From: Ziziphus jujuba
Lineage: Eukaryota > Streptophyta > Magnoliopsida > Rosales > Rhamnaceae
Direction of reading: 5' to 3'
NCBI RefSeq assembly: GCF_031755915.1
Contig: NC_083382.1
Coordinates: 1,426,001 to 1,490,000, forward strand
Length of the DNA stretch: 64,000 bases
Shown here one piece after another: positions 12,395 to 22,865 of the stretch. The notes beneath the pieces are model-generated. The model saw only the letters and a list, made by a program, of their open reading frames with translations, searched no databases and was not told the origin of the DNA. Both the position numbers and the translations under genes were made by a program. How positions within the stretch are numbered: the stretch's first letter is position 1; each line of letters opens with the position of its first letter.

Positions 12395-12497
12395 ATGCAC
12401 TGGAAGTGCTGTCAAGCATGATCCGGAAGGTGCTGTTCAGCAACATACAGATGGATCGAGCAACTACACTACCTGCTCTATATGCCCATCATCATCT
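12395..12497 (+). pseudogene. LRAT-gene first-exon remnant (second distal copy)
   Basis: In one frame the translation reads EVLSSMIRKVLFSNIQMD, a degraded centre, then ALYAHHH. This parallels VLLNKICRVLSNKIQMEE...YSYAHHG of exon C (16.9 kb), including the doubled VL-S-(K)I unit. A 'catcatcatc' run occupies the place of the splice donor. Downstream DNA to about 13.1 kb resembles intron blocks of the other copies (for example 'ctactttggcaaagattta' near 12817). It is decayed, with no GDHIY motif. Confidence 0.5.
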
Positions 12498-13240
12498 TCT
12501 TCTTAACCTTATTTATTTATTAATTTATTATTATTGTTATTGTTTTTTTTCGAAAATGGGTTTCTATTTTTTTTGCTTTTTTTTTATTTTTTATTATCAT
12601 CATTATTATTTTCTTACAAGAGAAAATATTAGTATTGATCATGGCATTTAACAAAAATTCCAACTTTTTTGTGATGTGGTTTTCCATATTTGATTGTCTG
12701 CTTTGATTTTCATACCCAATAACCATTATTTAATTCACATTCATTGTCTTTTGTTATTGCAAAGTGTTACTTAGGCTTTGGCTTAGCAAGTTAGACTACC
12801 TCAAAATGTTGACCAGCCTACTTTGGCAAAGATTTAGTATATAAGAAAATATGTATATATTCTGCGGTACGATTTTTTATTTTTATTTTTATTTTTAACC
12901 CAAATTAGTCTGTGCTTATCTTTATTGACAAAATATGTTGCACAATGATATAATTTGCCACATTTGCTGAAGCCTTGTTTGTTTTTGTTTTTTGTTTTTT
13001 TTTTTTTTTTGTTTTTTGGGTTGGGGGGGTGGATATTGCTAAGGCCTTCCTTGTATATGATTAAATGCCTTTGATCCTCTATTATTGGGAGCTATATTGT
13101 ATTTTGTGTGTCCATTATCTTTCTCTCTTCAGATGCCCCATTGTCCATTACATATGTATTTTATTTATTTATTTATTTATTTGATGGTAAAGCCATTACG
13201 TATGTTTATGCGTAAGCAAATCGGAATAGTTGGAATATTC

Positions 13241-13246
13241 CACGTG
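13241..13246. promoter_or_regulatory. G-box (CACGTG) upstream of LRAT gene
   Basis: Perfect CACGTG about 200 bp upstream of the TATA box at 13447. G-boxes are bound by plant bZIP/bHLH factors. The position fits a promoter, but a single hexamer is weak evidence. Confidence 0.4.
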
Positions 13247-13446
13247 TAACCTCTTAGTGTTCTTTTTTGTCAACTCGGATACAACTCAACAAAGCAAAGA
13301 CAGAGAGAATGGCCAACAGTCAAGATTAGTTTTGAAAAGGACACGCGTCATTCTATTATATGCATGAGAACGCAAGGGCAAATGACGGTGGTAGTCCTAC
13401 CAACTGCCAAGTCTTTATTTTCCCTATCTGAAGTATGGGGGACCCA

Positions 13447-13453
13447 TATAAAT
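13447..13453 (+). promoter_or_regulatory. TATA box of LRAT gene (exon A promoter)
   Basis: tataaat, in a GC-richer context, about 350 bp upstream of the ATG at 13801. Transcription would start near 13475-13485, leaving a roughly 320-nt leader rich in CT ('ctctttttccctttt', 'tcttgttctgtttctc'). Confidence 0.55.
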
Positions 13454-13800
13454 CTACGGGGATTTATCTCTTTTTCCCTTTTGGGAGGTGACGTTCTGGA
13501 TGATTCTTTTAAAGTATCTATAGAAGCAGTTGGTTTCGTTGGTTCCATACAGAAAGAAGAGGATATTCTTTGTCTTCCTTGCTTTCGCTCTTGTTCTGTT
13601 TCTCACTCTTTCGCTCTCGGCGGCGAGCTCTTCATTTCAGTGTTGAGCACCTGGCGATCCAACCAAATTCATTTAGACCGGCGTTCAACCCCACCAACCG
13701 ACCGATCGAGGAGAAAGAAGCAATTCCCCAAGGACTCAAATTTTCTTCATTTGCCCTCCTGGATCTCTTCTCAAGCGAAGCGAGGAAACAAAAGTGCAAG

Positions 13801-14098
13801 ATGGGAGTGGTGTTGAAGAAACTCCGGATTCGGAGGGTGCTGTCCAGGAAGATCGGGAATCTGCATCGGAACAATGTCCGGAGCTGGAGGAAGCAGCTGA
13901 AGCCGATCAAGCAGCGCAGTTTTACACGGAAGCGCAAGTGTACAAGCTCTCGTTGCGGTGATCTGTTGCTTCTTCTAGTCTATTTCACTTGTTTTGGATC
14001 GATCCTCAACATAATCCGGAGGTTTGTCTCTAACAAGGTCCTGAGAGAGCAACGAAAGCCTAGAAATGACGTTTACTCTTGGAGGCACGCCGATCATG
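13801..14098 (+). CDS. LRAT-domain protein, candidate first exon (exon A)
   Basis: An ATG at 13801 opens MGVVLKKLRIRRVLSRKI, rich in basic residues. A hydrophobic stretch (LLLLLVYFTCFGSIL) precedes SNKVLREQRKPRNDVYSWRHADHG. The end corresponds to the GDHIYTWRHAYSYAHHG block of LRAT-family proteins, with three residues missing (RHA-DHG). The exon ends ...cgatcatg and is followed by a clean donor gtaaga (14099). Its phase (one leftover base) fits the acceptor at 17707 exactly: g+gg gives Gly, then IYVGDGMVIH. Joined to the body exon it would give about 492 residues. The TATA box and G-box lie upstream, so this is the best promoter-linked start. The atypical 70-residue insertion between the VLSRKI and VSNKV repeats, and the lost first His of the HH pair, leave doubt that it makes an active enzyme. 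Exon B or C could instead be the real first exon. Confidence 0.55.
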
Positions 14099-14935
14099 GT
14101 AAGAGTTTCAAATCATAGGTTTTATGGTCATAAGATTTTGACGAAGATTTGAACTTTTGTGGGTTTTGTTTGTTTAATTCTTCTGCTCTTGATTTTTACA
14201 CCAAAAAGCCAGTATTTTTTTAATTCACAGATAGCTTCATCATTTTTTTTTAAAAATAATTTAAAGTGCTTTCCATTTTTAATCTTTCTAAGGCTGTTTG
14301 CGTATTTAAATGGAATTTGTAACAGCTTCTAAACACGTGATTGTTTGTTTGTTCTCCAAATTTTGATAGGAATTACTTTTTGAAAGATTGTATGCCTTAA
14401 AGCGTGTATATTTTCCCCCTGTTTTTGGCATCTGGCATCGGACCAACTTGAAGTTTGCGCGTTGCATTGAACATAGCGTGAAATGTGGCAGTAACTAGAA
14501 TAGAATTTGAATTGATTTTTCTTATGCCTCTTTATGAGGTCAAGGATGATATGATAGTTGCATGGCACCTACAGGAATTTATAACTCATGTATTTTCACA
14601 GCATTGGAAGCTCTGCTGCAGTCCCTCAATGATCCATCCATTGATTTATCATGTTTGTGAAAGAATTTCTAAAATTTTGTAAAGCTTTATATGTTAATCT
14701 GAAGCAAACTTAAAAGACAAATTTTATGTGGATTCATGGAACATGCAGTCTACCTTTCAGAGTTTTGTTCTAAATATTTTCACTGTATAGCTGGTTGATT
14801 TGTCGTATGGTTCCAATTCTTCAGGGAGACTTGTTATGTACTTTAGAAGTGGTGCATCGCCATGGGGCAACTTCAGATTTCCTCATCAGGTGAACTGTAT
14901 GTTCCAATCTCTCTCTCAAGTTCTACTTTCAGTTT

Positions 14936-15049
14936 GCCAGAGCTGTGGAACAATCTGGAGGGTGCCATCGAACATGATCCAGAGGGAGGAACTGAAGTCT
15001 AGGAATCACATCTACATATTAAGACGTGCCTATAACTACGGCCATCATG
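14936..15049 (+). pseudogene. LRAT-gene first-exon copy B (alternative or decayed exon)
   Basis: Reads CGTIWRVPSNMIQREELK, then SRNHIYILRRAYNYGHHG, ending ...catcatg with GT (gtgatc) at 15050. The same phase would join it to 17707. The usual start (ATG-Gly-Val-Leu-Ser) has become TGG-Arg-Val-Pro-Ser, so the ancestral ATG is gone. The frame is open upstream only to an in-frame non-family leader (from about 14800). GDH is changed to RNH, and HHG, with the first catalytic His position, is kept. Flanking DNA on both sides matches copy C, so a segment of more than 2 kb was duplicated. It may be a skipped relic or an alternative internal exon. Confidence 0.65.
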
Positions 15050-16860
15050 GTGATCTTTTTCTTCATTCTTCTGAGCATAGGTTTCTATTTTTGTTTTTGG
15101 GTTTTTCTTGCACGTTAACTTATATTGGTTATAGGATTTAACACAGATTCTGTTTTTTCATTTAATTATCTGCTTTGATTTTGACACCTGAAAATTTACT
15201 TGAATTCACAACTTCATCAATTCCTTTTATATAATAAGTTATGTCTGCTTTCATACAACAAATTTTCCATTTTGATCTCTTTAAACACTTGAGTATTTGA
15301 TTTGTTTGTGTAAGACATATAGGCTTTGGCAAAAGATGACTGCCCATAATTGTCAATCTTATTAAATTTAGGGACACATGTCATTAGAGTTACATCGTAC
15401 TTTGGCCAAGATTTATCATATTCTTTGTTTGAATTTTTTGTTTTCTTTGTGAGCCTGTTAGTGTAGTGCTTATGATTCATATCTTTTGAAGGTTGCACTT
15501 GCATGCTGTGATTGTTGCAATGCTTAAACAAACAAATGTTACTAGTAATTGCACATTATAGCCCACTTTGTGGAGGAACTTGTCTATATTTGTGAATATT
15601 GTCTATTGATATAGTTTGCCATAATGTTATGCTGAAGATGCTAAAACCTTTCTGTATTTGGTTCAATGCATTTGATCATCAATTTTTTGGATTATGTTAA
15701 GCAGAATTGAGAGTAATTAAAGTAGAATTTGAACTAATTTTCATGTGAATCTTAATGATATTGAGATGGTGTTATAATTGCACGACTAGACAAGAATTAT
15801 TATCTATAAAATTAATAACTCATGTATGTTTACAGGGTGGAGAGCTGTGATTCAATTCCTCAATGCTCCATCCATTAATTTATCAGGTTTGTGAAAGAAT
15901 TTCTAGACTTTTGTAAATCTTCTAGACTTTTGTGAAGCTTCTAAACTTTTGCAAAGCTTTTCAGTGTTAGTCTGAAGCAAAGTTGAGGTAGTTTTTTTAG
16001 TTAGTACAAGAAGTTATAGTTTTCATTGCAAAACTTGGAGGTTAGTTGAAAGAAGTACATTACAGTAGCAATGAGAGAGCTGGTTTTCACATGCATGTTC
16101 ATAAAACATAAAGTTTTCATTTGCATGCCTGTTCTTTTATGAATGTGTTGATGCTCTTTCTAAGAGAACTTGGTGATGAGGAAGAGAAATCAACAATAGG
16201 AGGTAGAGAAAGAGTTAGTCTATAGTAATCAAATCATGAACCAGAATTTAGTTATAAAGATTAATTGAATAAAGTCTGTGCCAAAATGAAGTATGACATA
16301 AAGTTAAATAAACCAATAAAATAGTTAGGATAAGAGATCCTAAATTCTCATTAATAGAAATAAGTAACACTACATGCCTAGTTGCCAATTGCTGTAATTG
16401 GAATTAAGGCCGTTACTCTGCGGTCTGCATCAAATATATGTTTCAGTAGTAGTCACTTTCCTTTGTAAGATGGAAAGATGGAAAGATGGATGATCAATGT
16501 ATAAAATCATCATTTGTTTGGGTTTAATATTGCTTTTTGGTTTTTGGTTTACATGTTTTCGGATATTTAATTCCCTTTTGCTTTGTTTTTACTTCAAATT
16601 CACTTTCTCTGTTTCTGTAGTCCATTTGTTAAGTTTCTTTGTCTCTACCGCCAATTTTATTCTATGCAAAATTTAGAAAGCAGTTTGTCTAATACAAAGA
16701 AGGAACGAATGTCTTGCTTGTATGTAAGTTAAGCATGTGTCCATAACAAACTCATTTAAGGATGTATGGAACATGCAAACTATATTTGAATTTTGATGGA
16801 AAATATTTTCACTACAGGACTGGTTGATTTGCATTTTGGTTTCTCTCCCTTTAAATTTTT
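15050..16860. other. Intron/duplicated spacer between first-exon copies B and C
   Basis: No coding feature. From about 15350 to 15680 it is clearly similar to 17262-17590 (shared 'ttaaattta', 'agcccacttt', 'gaagatgctaaaacctttct'). This shows that the exon plus its downstream intron was duplicated as a unit of roughly 2 kb. Confidence 0.7.
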
Positions 16861-16869
16861 ACTTTCTGA

Positions 16870-17009
16870 ATGTTGGAACTGTGGAACAATCTGGAGGGTG
16901 CTATTGAACAAGATTTGTAGAGTGCTATCAAACAAAATCCAGATGGAGGAACTGGAGTGCGGGGATCACATCTACACATGGAGGCATGCCTATAGTTATG
17001 CGCACCATG
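16870..17009 (+). pseudogene. LRAT-gene first-exon copy C (best conserved first exon, start lost)
   Basis: Encodes WNCGTIWRVLLNKICRVLSNKIQMEELECGDHIY (shown in part), then TWRHAYSYAHHG. This is the canonical LRAT-family N-terminal block with the HH pair before the splice. It ends ...caccatg with GT at 17010, and the phase fits 17707. The VL-NKI unit is doubled within the exon. The expected ATG is replaced by TGG, as in copy B; the only upstream in-frame start (16793-16796 region) gives a non-family leader. It is closest to the body exon (intron 697 bp), so it may be included as an internal or alternative exon. Without transcripts I cannot tell whether it is used. Confidence 0.7.
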
Positions 17010-17706
17010 GTTATCTTCTTCTCCTTCTCCGTTTATTCTTCTGAAGATTTTTTAACCTCTATATTGGTTATGGTATTTAAGACACATTCTAAATTGTTTA
17101 TTTAATTGTTTGCTTTGATTTTGATGCATGATTTCAGTACTTGAACACACAGCTTCATCATTTCCTTTTATCTAATGAGTTATGTCCACCTGAGAATTTA
17201 ATTTGTTTGTGTACGATGATACAGGATTTGGGCTTCTGCCTAGAATTCTTGATCTTATTAAATTTAGTGACTCGGATTAGCATTACACCCTACTTTGGCA
17301 TAGATTTACCATATACTTTGTTTGAACTATTTTGTTTTCTATGTTTGCTTCATTAGCCTAGTGCTTATCATTCATGTCTTTGCAAGGTTGCATCTTGTGA
17401 TTAATGTAATGATTAACGCAAAATGTTATGCTGGTGGCACATTATTTACAGCCCACTTTCTGTTAGGAACGTTTCTATATATTTGAATATAGTCTACAGA
17501 TATGTTTGCCATTATGTTATGTTGAAGATGCTAAAACCTTTCTATATTTGGTTAAATGCCTTTGATTGTCTATTCTTTGAACTTCTCTATATGAATTAGT
17601 ACTATATTTTGTTATCTCTGTGGTATGATGATGAGAATCTTTCTTCTGGTATATAAATTACGTTATGGATTTGTCACCATGAGATTTGTTTGCTATGTTA
17701 CCCCAG

Positions 17707-18887
17707 GGATATATGTTGGCGATGGAATGGTAATTCACTACACTCGAGGAGGAGGCTTAGATCGTATTATATTCAGCTTGTCTCCATCCCATCATTCAAA
17801 CGGTACCAACCCTATAAGCAGTGATCAATCAAGACTTGATCGTGTGATCTGTTCCTCCATAGATGATTTTCTTTCTGGTGGTGAACTCTATTGCTTTGAA
17901 TATGGTGTTAATCTAGCTCTCTTTATTGCCAAAACTCGAGGAGGTACTTGTACCCTTGCCTGTAGTGATCCACCTAATGATGTCCTTGACCGTGCGTATA
18001 GCCTCCTTGAGAATGGCTTTGGTAAATACCACCTTTTCGGAAACAACTGTGAAGACTTTGCGATATATTGCAAAACAGGCATCCACTTGGTAGATAACAA
18101 TTTTAGCATTGGCAGGAGTGGGCAGGCGGCGTCCTTCTTGGTTGCCATTAGCGCTTTCATTTCGTCTACAATCGCACTATTTGTAGATAACATGTATAGT
18201 GTTGGAAGGACTAGGCAGGCAGCATCCTTATTGGTAGGCATTAGTGCTTTCCTTTCTTCCACAATTCGATGCCCTACTGTTAGAATTATCAGTCAGCATT
18301 TCATGGGCAGAAGGGGGCAGACACCATCCTTCTTGGTTTATATTAGTGCTTTTGTTTCTTCTACAATTCGATCACCAACTGTTATAATTACTGGTCAGCA
18401 TTTTATTGTGGGTTATAGCATTTACTCTGCCTGTAGATGGGCTTCTGATATTGGAATTCGTCGTAATGCTAGTAAAGCTGCAAATAGCAGATTGGCCGAG
18501 GAAGGGAGTTCTGGTTATGGAGTCAGTATTAAGTTTAACTCGGCATTTCTGAAAGGTCTTGCTTGGGATATTTTGGTATTTGCAACTTGGTGGATTTGTT
18601 GTTATGAGCTGGAGTTGACAACAGAGATTACAAGTTTTCAACTGGGATGGATTATACTAACTTCTACAGTATGGCGGGTGCTCTTCGTTCCAGTCGATCG
18701 AGCAGAAAAAGTAAACAAAAGCAGTTATTGCAATTCTGATCTATCTATAGACTTGAGAATTCGTTTTATCTCTGTGAAGACCGTATGGCTTTGGCTTCTC
18801 AATGTGTTGCCAAACAAGGCTGCTTGCTGGTGTTTGATAACATTGGTATCACTACTATTTTGGATGTTGTTCTATATTGTTCTGTGA
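17707..18887 (+). CDS. LRAT-domain (NlpC/P60-superfamily) protein, body exon
   Basis: The acceptor ccccag ends at 17706 and the exon runs 393 codons to TGA at 18885-18887. IYVGDGMVIH supplies the second catalytic His of the LRAT/H-rev107 fold. NNCEDFAIYCKTG (about 18042-18080) supplies the catalytic Cys in the family NCE motif. Plant members include the Arabidopsis NC-domain/LEAD-SENSITIVE 1-like proteins; their substrates are poorly defined, though animal relatives are acyltransferases or phospholipases. After the domain comes a three-fold in-frame repeat of GR-x-x-Q-x-x-SxLVxISAFxSSTI, then WASDIGIRRNASKA. Two C-terminal hydrophobic segments (LAWDILVFATWWICC and CLITLVSLLFWMLFYIVL) suggest membrane anchoring. 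No internal stop is present. The frame also runs open upstream through the acceptor to 17625, but that leader is intron-like. The N-terminal His pair must come from exon A, B or C. Confidence 0.85.
18090..18412 (+). repeat. In-frame internal triplication within the LRAT body exon
   Basis: Three successive coding units begin near 18111 (GRSGQAASFLVAISAF), 18204 (GRTRQAASLLVGISAF) and 18306 (GRRGQTPSFLVYISAF). Unit 1 to unit 2 is shifted by 93 bp (31 codons) and unit 2 to unit 3 by about 102 bp (34 codons). Flanks are also shared: gtagataac before units 1 and 2, and P-T-V-x-I-I-x-x-Q-H-F after units 2 and 3. The remnant at 4.1 kb has only one unit, so the triplication arose locally. Confidence 0.92.
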
Positions 18888-19500
18888 TGTACTGATTCGG
18901 GTTGGACTATGTAAGATGTTGTTGTAGTAGTGTGGTGTTGCTTTCTGGACGTTGTTGTACTGTTATGTATTGATTCGGATTTGACCATCCAAGGTTGTCT
19001 TTGTTTTGTTGGTGTTTGATAATTTAAGACTTTTTTTTATTGATATATTGATTTAATAAATTTAAGGACTGAATTACAAATGAATTAAATCATGGTTTAT
19101 GGATTGATAAAGTCCTTTCAAATATATTTGTACTTTTAAAATGGACAAATTTATTTACACTACAAAATTTGTTAGACACATTATATCTTTAATTATTTTT
19201 TTATATTTCAAAAATATTCATCGACAAAAGTATTTTTAAATACTCGATAATATCGTTTTTGTGTACTGAAAATATAAATTTAGATTATATAATTTTGAAA
19301 AATGTATAAATTTTGGTGTGTATATATATATGTGAAATAGATCGATATTGTCTTAGATTATATAAACCGTATCTTTTCTAATATACATATAATGGAGAAA
19401 TCTATATAGTCTCGTTTACATATATAGCATTTTTAAAAATAAAATTCGTAAACTAATATATGGATATCTAATATTACAAAGAAGCACACCCCAACCATCA
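18888..19500. other. 3' flank of LRAT gene
   Basis: Probable 3' UTR, then AT-rich DNA. The stop region ('ttggatgttgttctatattgttctgtgatgtactgattcggg') is imperfectly repeated about 88 bp later ('tggacgttgttgtactgttatgtattgattcgg', around 18948), a small tandem duplication across the end of the coding region. No further gene seen. Confidence 0.55.
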
Positions 19501-19574
19501 ATAAACCCTTTCACAATCCGATATGAACCTTAGTGTTACGGAATCAAATAAATATAAAGTGAGATTGAAAGATG

Positions 19575-19665
19575 CCGTGCACCTTGCATATTTCCTCCTT
19601 TTGCTATGGCTATGGTGTCTGCCACCTTTGTCAACTATGCAATGTATTGCAAAACGGATTAATGA
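19575..19665 (+). pseudogene. Possible LRAT catalytic-Cys block relic
   Basis: 'ccacctttgtcaactatgcaatgtattgcaaaacgg' resembles 'ccaccttttcggaaacaactgtgaagactttgcgatatattgcaaaacagg' of the intact gene with deletions; the translation ends NYAMYCKT. The catalytic Cys codon is lost. It is a short fragment and the match could be coincidental. Confidence 0.35.
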
Positions 19666-19722
19666 ACCTGATCTGAAAAAAATTCAGAAAATTTTATTGC
19701 TTAGCAAAATATTTTCAGGATC

Positions 19723-19775
<53 letters not shown>

Positions 19776-20715
19776 TGATATCCTTTCTTTTCAGTGGAGC
19801 TTTGACCCTGCCACAAGTTATAACACTTACACTACAGTTATCTCTCTATTTTGGGAGCAGTTTTCCTGACTTGCATATTTATTGAAACCACAGAAATCTT
19901 CACTTTGTTGCATTTTGATTTAATTGCAATATGACTTCTTTTTAGAAGATTTCTTTGAAATTGTGAGGGCCACTGCTGGCAATGATATATGGGGAAAAGA
20001 TAGAACCTGCAGTTTATGAAGTCAAAAGAGTTTATATTCAGGAGCAGTAGAGGAACAAATATGGTATTGATCCGCACCAACACCCCAGATGAACTATTAC
20101 AACTTTCTATCACTATAATTGACAATTAGAACAACAGATTATTGGCAATAATTCCTTAAAAAGCCTTCTTAGAATGTACTAAAAGATTGAGAGTCAAGAA
20201 CAAAGATGATAAACAGCCTTCTTTTTTTTTTTTTGGGGGGGGTTAACATTTATGTTGGGATAATCTATGAGAAAAAATAGTTGATGAGGAATCTGCCTGT
20301 AGTTGGAAGAGAGCGATGCTTCTTCAGGATTAGGATTAAGAAATTTGGCAATTCCCTCACCTATAAATGTGGGAGTTAGCAGCGTCTATATTGTAAGTAA
20401 ACACACACACACTTCCATTTTACCTTAATCCGATAGTAACATGCGGACTTGTCGTCCAGAAACTAGACCAGTTTCGGAAAAGTTTAATTATATTTAGGTC
20501 GAGTACTCATTAGTAAGTTTTTCCACTATTGATTTGTAATTGAACACACATTTGATAAGGTTTGCACTTTTACTGCTTCATCTCTTTCACTTGTACTATA
20601 TTTGGTTATCCACAATCCTGTTTTACATATTACGAGAATCCATCTGCTTCTTATGGCAACATAATTTATGTTATACGAATTGACTGCTATTCAATTTACT
20701 CATAACGTAAAGCTT
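19666..20715. other. Intergenic DNA with CT/TA microsatellite
   Basis: A (CT)n tract followed directly by a (TA)n tract at about 19725-19777, a poly-T/G run at 20223-20248, and otherwise no supported gene. Confidence 0.6.
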
Positions 20716-20717
20716 AG

Positions 20718-21110
20718 GATGTATGTGAATGCTGGAAAGGTGATCGACTTGACTCGAGGAGCAATGCATATTCTATGAAGCTCGTCTCGGTCCCATCCAT
20801 CCGACAATCCCTGTGGTCAAATAAGTGGTGACCAATCAATATATGATCAGGCCCATCCATCCGACAATCCTAGTGGTGACCAGTCAACGTACGACCACGT
20901 GGTCTAATCCACCTTATATTGTTTTCTTTCTCGTGGAAATCTTTATCTCCTAAAGCAAATTTTCCATGGATCCAGAACGTGGTCTTTACTTACAAAAATG
21001 AGTGGGATCCACGGGTTTTGTGAGTGATAGAGTGGAGACCACACATTGTCTGGAATCCATGGGATTTTTTGCAATGTGAATATGGTGTTAATCTAGCTTC
21101 CTTTAAAAGC
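20718..21110 (+). pseudogene. LRAT body-exon remnant (N-terminal part)
   Basis: 'atgtatgtgaatgctggaaaggtgatcgac' (in two halves) followed by 'ttgactcgaggag' matches the IYVGDGMVIHYTRGG coding region at 17709. Next come the 'ctcgtctcggtcccatccatcc' and 'gaccaatcaat' blocks, and finally 'gaatatggtgttaatctagct', identical to part of the FEYGVNLA codons near 17897. A 'cccatccatccgacaatcc' block is duplicated internally. Multiple stops and frame breaks are present. The remnant ends where the small hAT-like element is inserted. Confidence 0.75.
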
Positions 21111-21175
21111 CTTTATGAGAATCAAATTATTGCCAATATGTGTCCAAAAATCAATTTTGGTTACGATTGTGTGAG

Positions 21176-22857
21176 CAAGGTTTAAAATATTCAAGATTTT
21201 TTTGTGAGCAAGTTTTAAAATATTTAATATTTTTTTAATATTTTTATTTTTTGAAGGAGTCGAAATAAAATTTAAATTCGATATGGAAATAGATAGAATT
21301 TCCATAATATTTATTGAAATTTATAAAATTTTGACAAAATTTTTATGAAAATTTTCATAAAATATCTATATCAAATTTTTAACGATTTGCATGAAAATTT
21401 CAAAAATATCAGATATTTTTTAAATTTTTTTAAAAAAAATTCATAAATATTATTGATATTTAGTAAAAAATTTTATCAAATTAACTTCATTGAAATTTTT
21501 TTATCTTTAATTGTTTTTTAAATATTTAGTGATATAAACAAAATAGAATAAATAAATTGAATAACATTAATAAGTTCTATTTATTTATTGAATATCAATA
21601 AAGTAAAAATACAAAATTGTGGATTATATTTTTGGAACTTGGAAATTTTAATATTTGAAACTATAATGGAAGATGATGATGAAGAAGACAATCAAATGTA
21701 CCAATGGATTAGAGATGTTTATTTAGATGATCATGAAGGAAATTTTAATCCAAAGATTGCTCAACAAACTGAAAAAGCGGGAATAAATGTTTAAAAAGTG
21801 ATTGCTAAATAAATAAATTCTAGTAGTGATGATTCATTTCAAGGGCTTATGAGACAGCCATCTAGAATTATTAGTGTTGCAGCTTCATCATGTGGTACAC
21901 ATTCACAATTTGAAACTCTTAGTCGTCACTTTAGCTCCAGTGGTGATAAAGATAACTTCAATAAATTATCTGAATTAGAAGTTAGAAGAAATAGTGGGAA
22001 AAAGGAATCACCAAGTCAAGAAGTTGGACTAAACCCATTTACTGGTGAACAATATTATACACATGCAACACAAGATGAAGATCATGAGAATAGAGATGCA
22101 GGTCAAGAATTCGGTGTTGTTGGAAAAGACTATATACGTAAAGAAAAATGTATAATGGAGATGTCACAACAAGAAGAAGATTCAATTTCTATTAATTTTG
22201 AATTTACGTGAGTTGGAAGTTATTTTCATAATCCTTATTGAATGGATATGTACGGAATGTCATCAAATAGTAACTCATGGGTACCATCTCAAACTCAACC
22301 ATCAGAGAGTAGTAGTTATGCACATAGTCAATCAATAATACAAGATCCATATAGTTAGCATATTAATAATTATATGCAAAATTATCAGAGAGATACATTT
22401 TTTCATAACTACTTCTCACTTTTTATATTTCAAAATCAAAATGAGAAAGAAACCGATGATTTTTAACCACCAAAAAGTTCTATGTGGTATTAAGATGACA
22501 TTGATGAACTATAATATAATTGTAATAATTGTTTTATATATTTTAGTTAATAAATAATTTAATCATATATGTATTTTTTGATATATTTTTATTAATAATA
22601 ATTCATCTATGGTCATTAATGTTTATTATAAATTAATTCACTAAAAAGAATATAACATCCATTCAATATTTTAGTAAGTTTTATAATCAATGGATTAAAT
22701 AAGCTAATTCTAAAATTTCAATAAAAATTTTCACTTTTTAAAACAAATTTCCATCCGTTTTTATAACTTTTTATCAATATTTGATATTTTTCGATATTTT
22801 CATGAAAATTTTCGTATTTTAAACTCTCGATATTTCCATTGAATTTTTTGAATCTTG
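21176..22857 (+). mobile_element. Small decayed hAT-like element
   Basis: Begins CAAGGTTTAAAATA and ends TTTTGAATCTTG, i.e. inverted termini of the form CAAGRTTYAAAA. It is flanked by tgtgtgag (21168-21175) and tttgtgag (22858-22865), 7 of 8 bases identical and consistent with an 8-bp duplication. Both ends are rich in gatatttt/tttcatgaaaattt motifs. The interior has an acidic plant-like coding remnant (below). The superfamily call rests on the duplication length and the resemblance of the remnant to hAT transposase C-terminal tails. Confidence 0.6.
21588..22480 (+). pseudogene. C-terminal tail of a hAT-type transposase, broken
   Basis: Successive open pieces read MEDDDEEDNQMYQWIRDVY, then RQPSRIISVAASSCGTHS, EVGLNPFTGEQYYTHATQDEDHE, and later SNSWVPSQTQPSESSSYAHSQS, separated by stops (for example near 21792, 22209, 22240 and 22358). 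Acidic, Q/S/Y-rich tails of this sort follow the dimerisation domain in many plant hAT proteins. The catalytic core is absent from this element. The assignment is by general resemblance only. Confidence 0.45.
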
Positions 22858-22865
22858 TTTGTGAG

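Noticed and set aside
13364..13816. 150-codon open frame over the LRAT promoter and leader
   Set aside because: It begins upstream of the TATA box, has no family similarity and uses a different frame from the LRAT exon. Most likely untranslated leader.
17888..18262. 124-codon minus-strand open frame
   Set aside because: Antisense shadow of the LRAT body exon; the plus strand carries the catalytic motifs and splice site.
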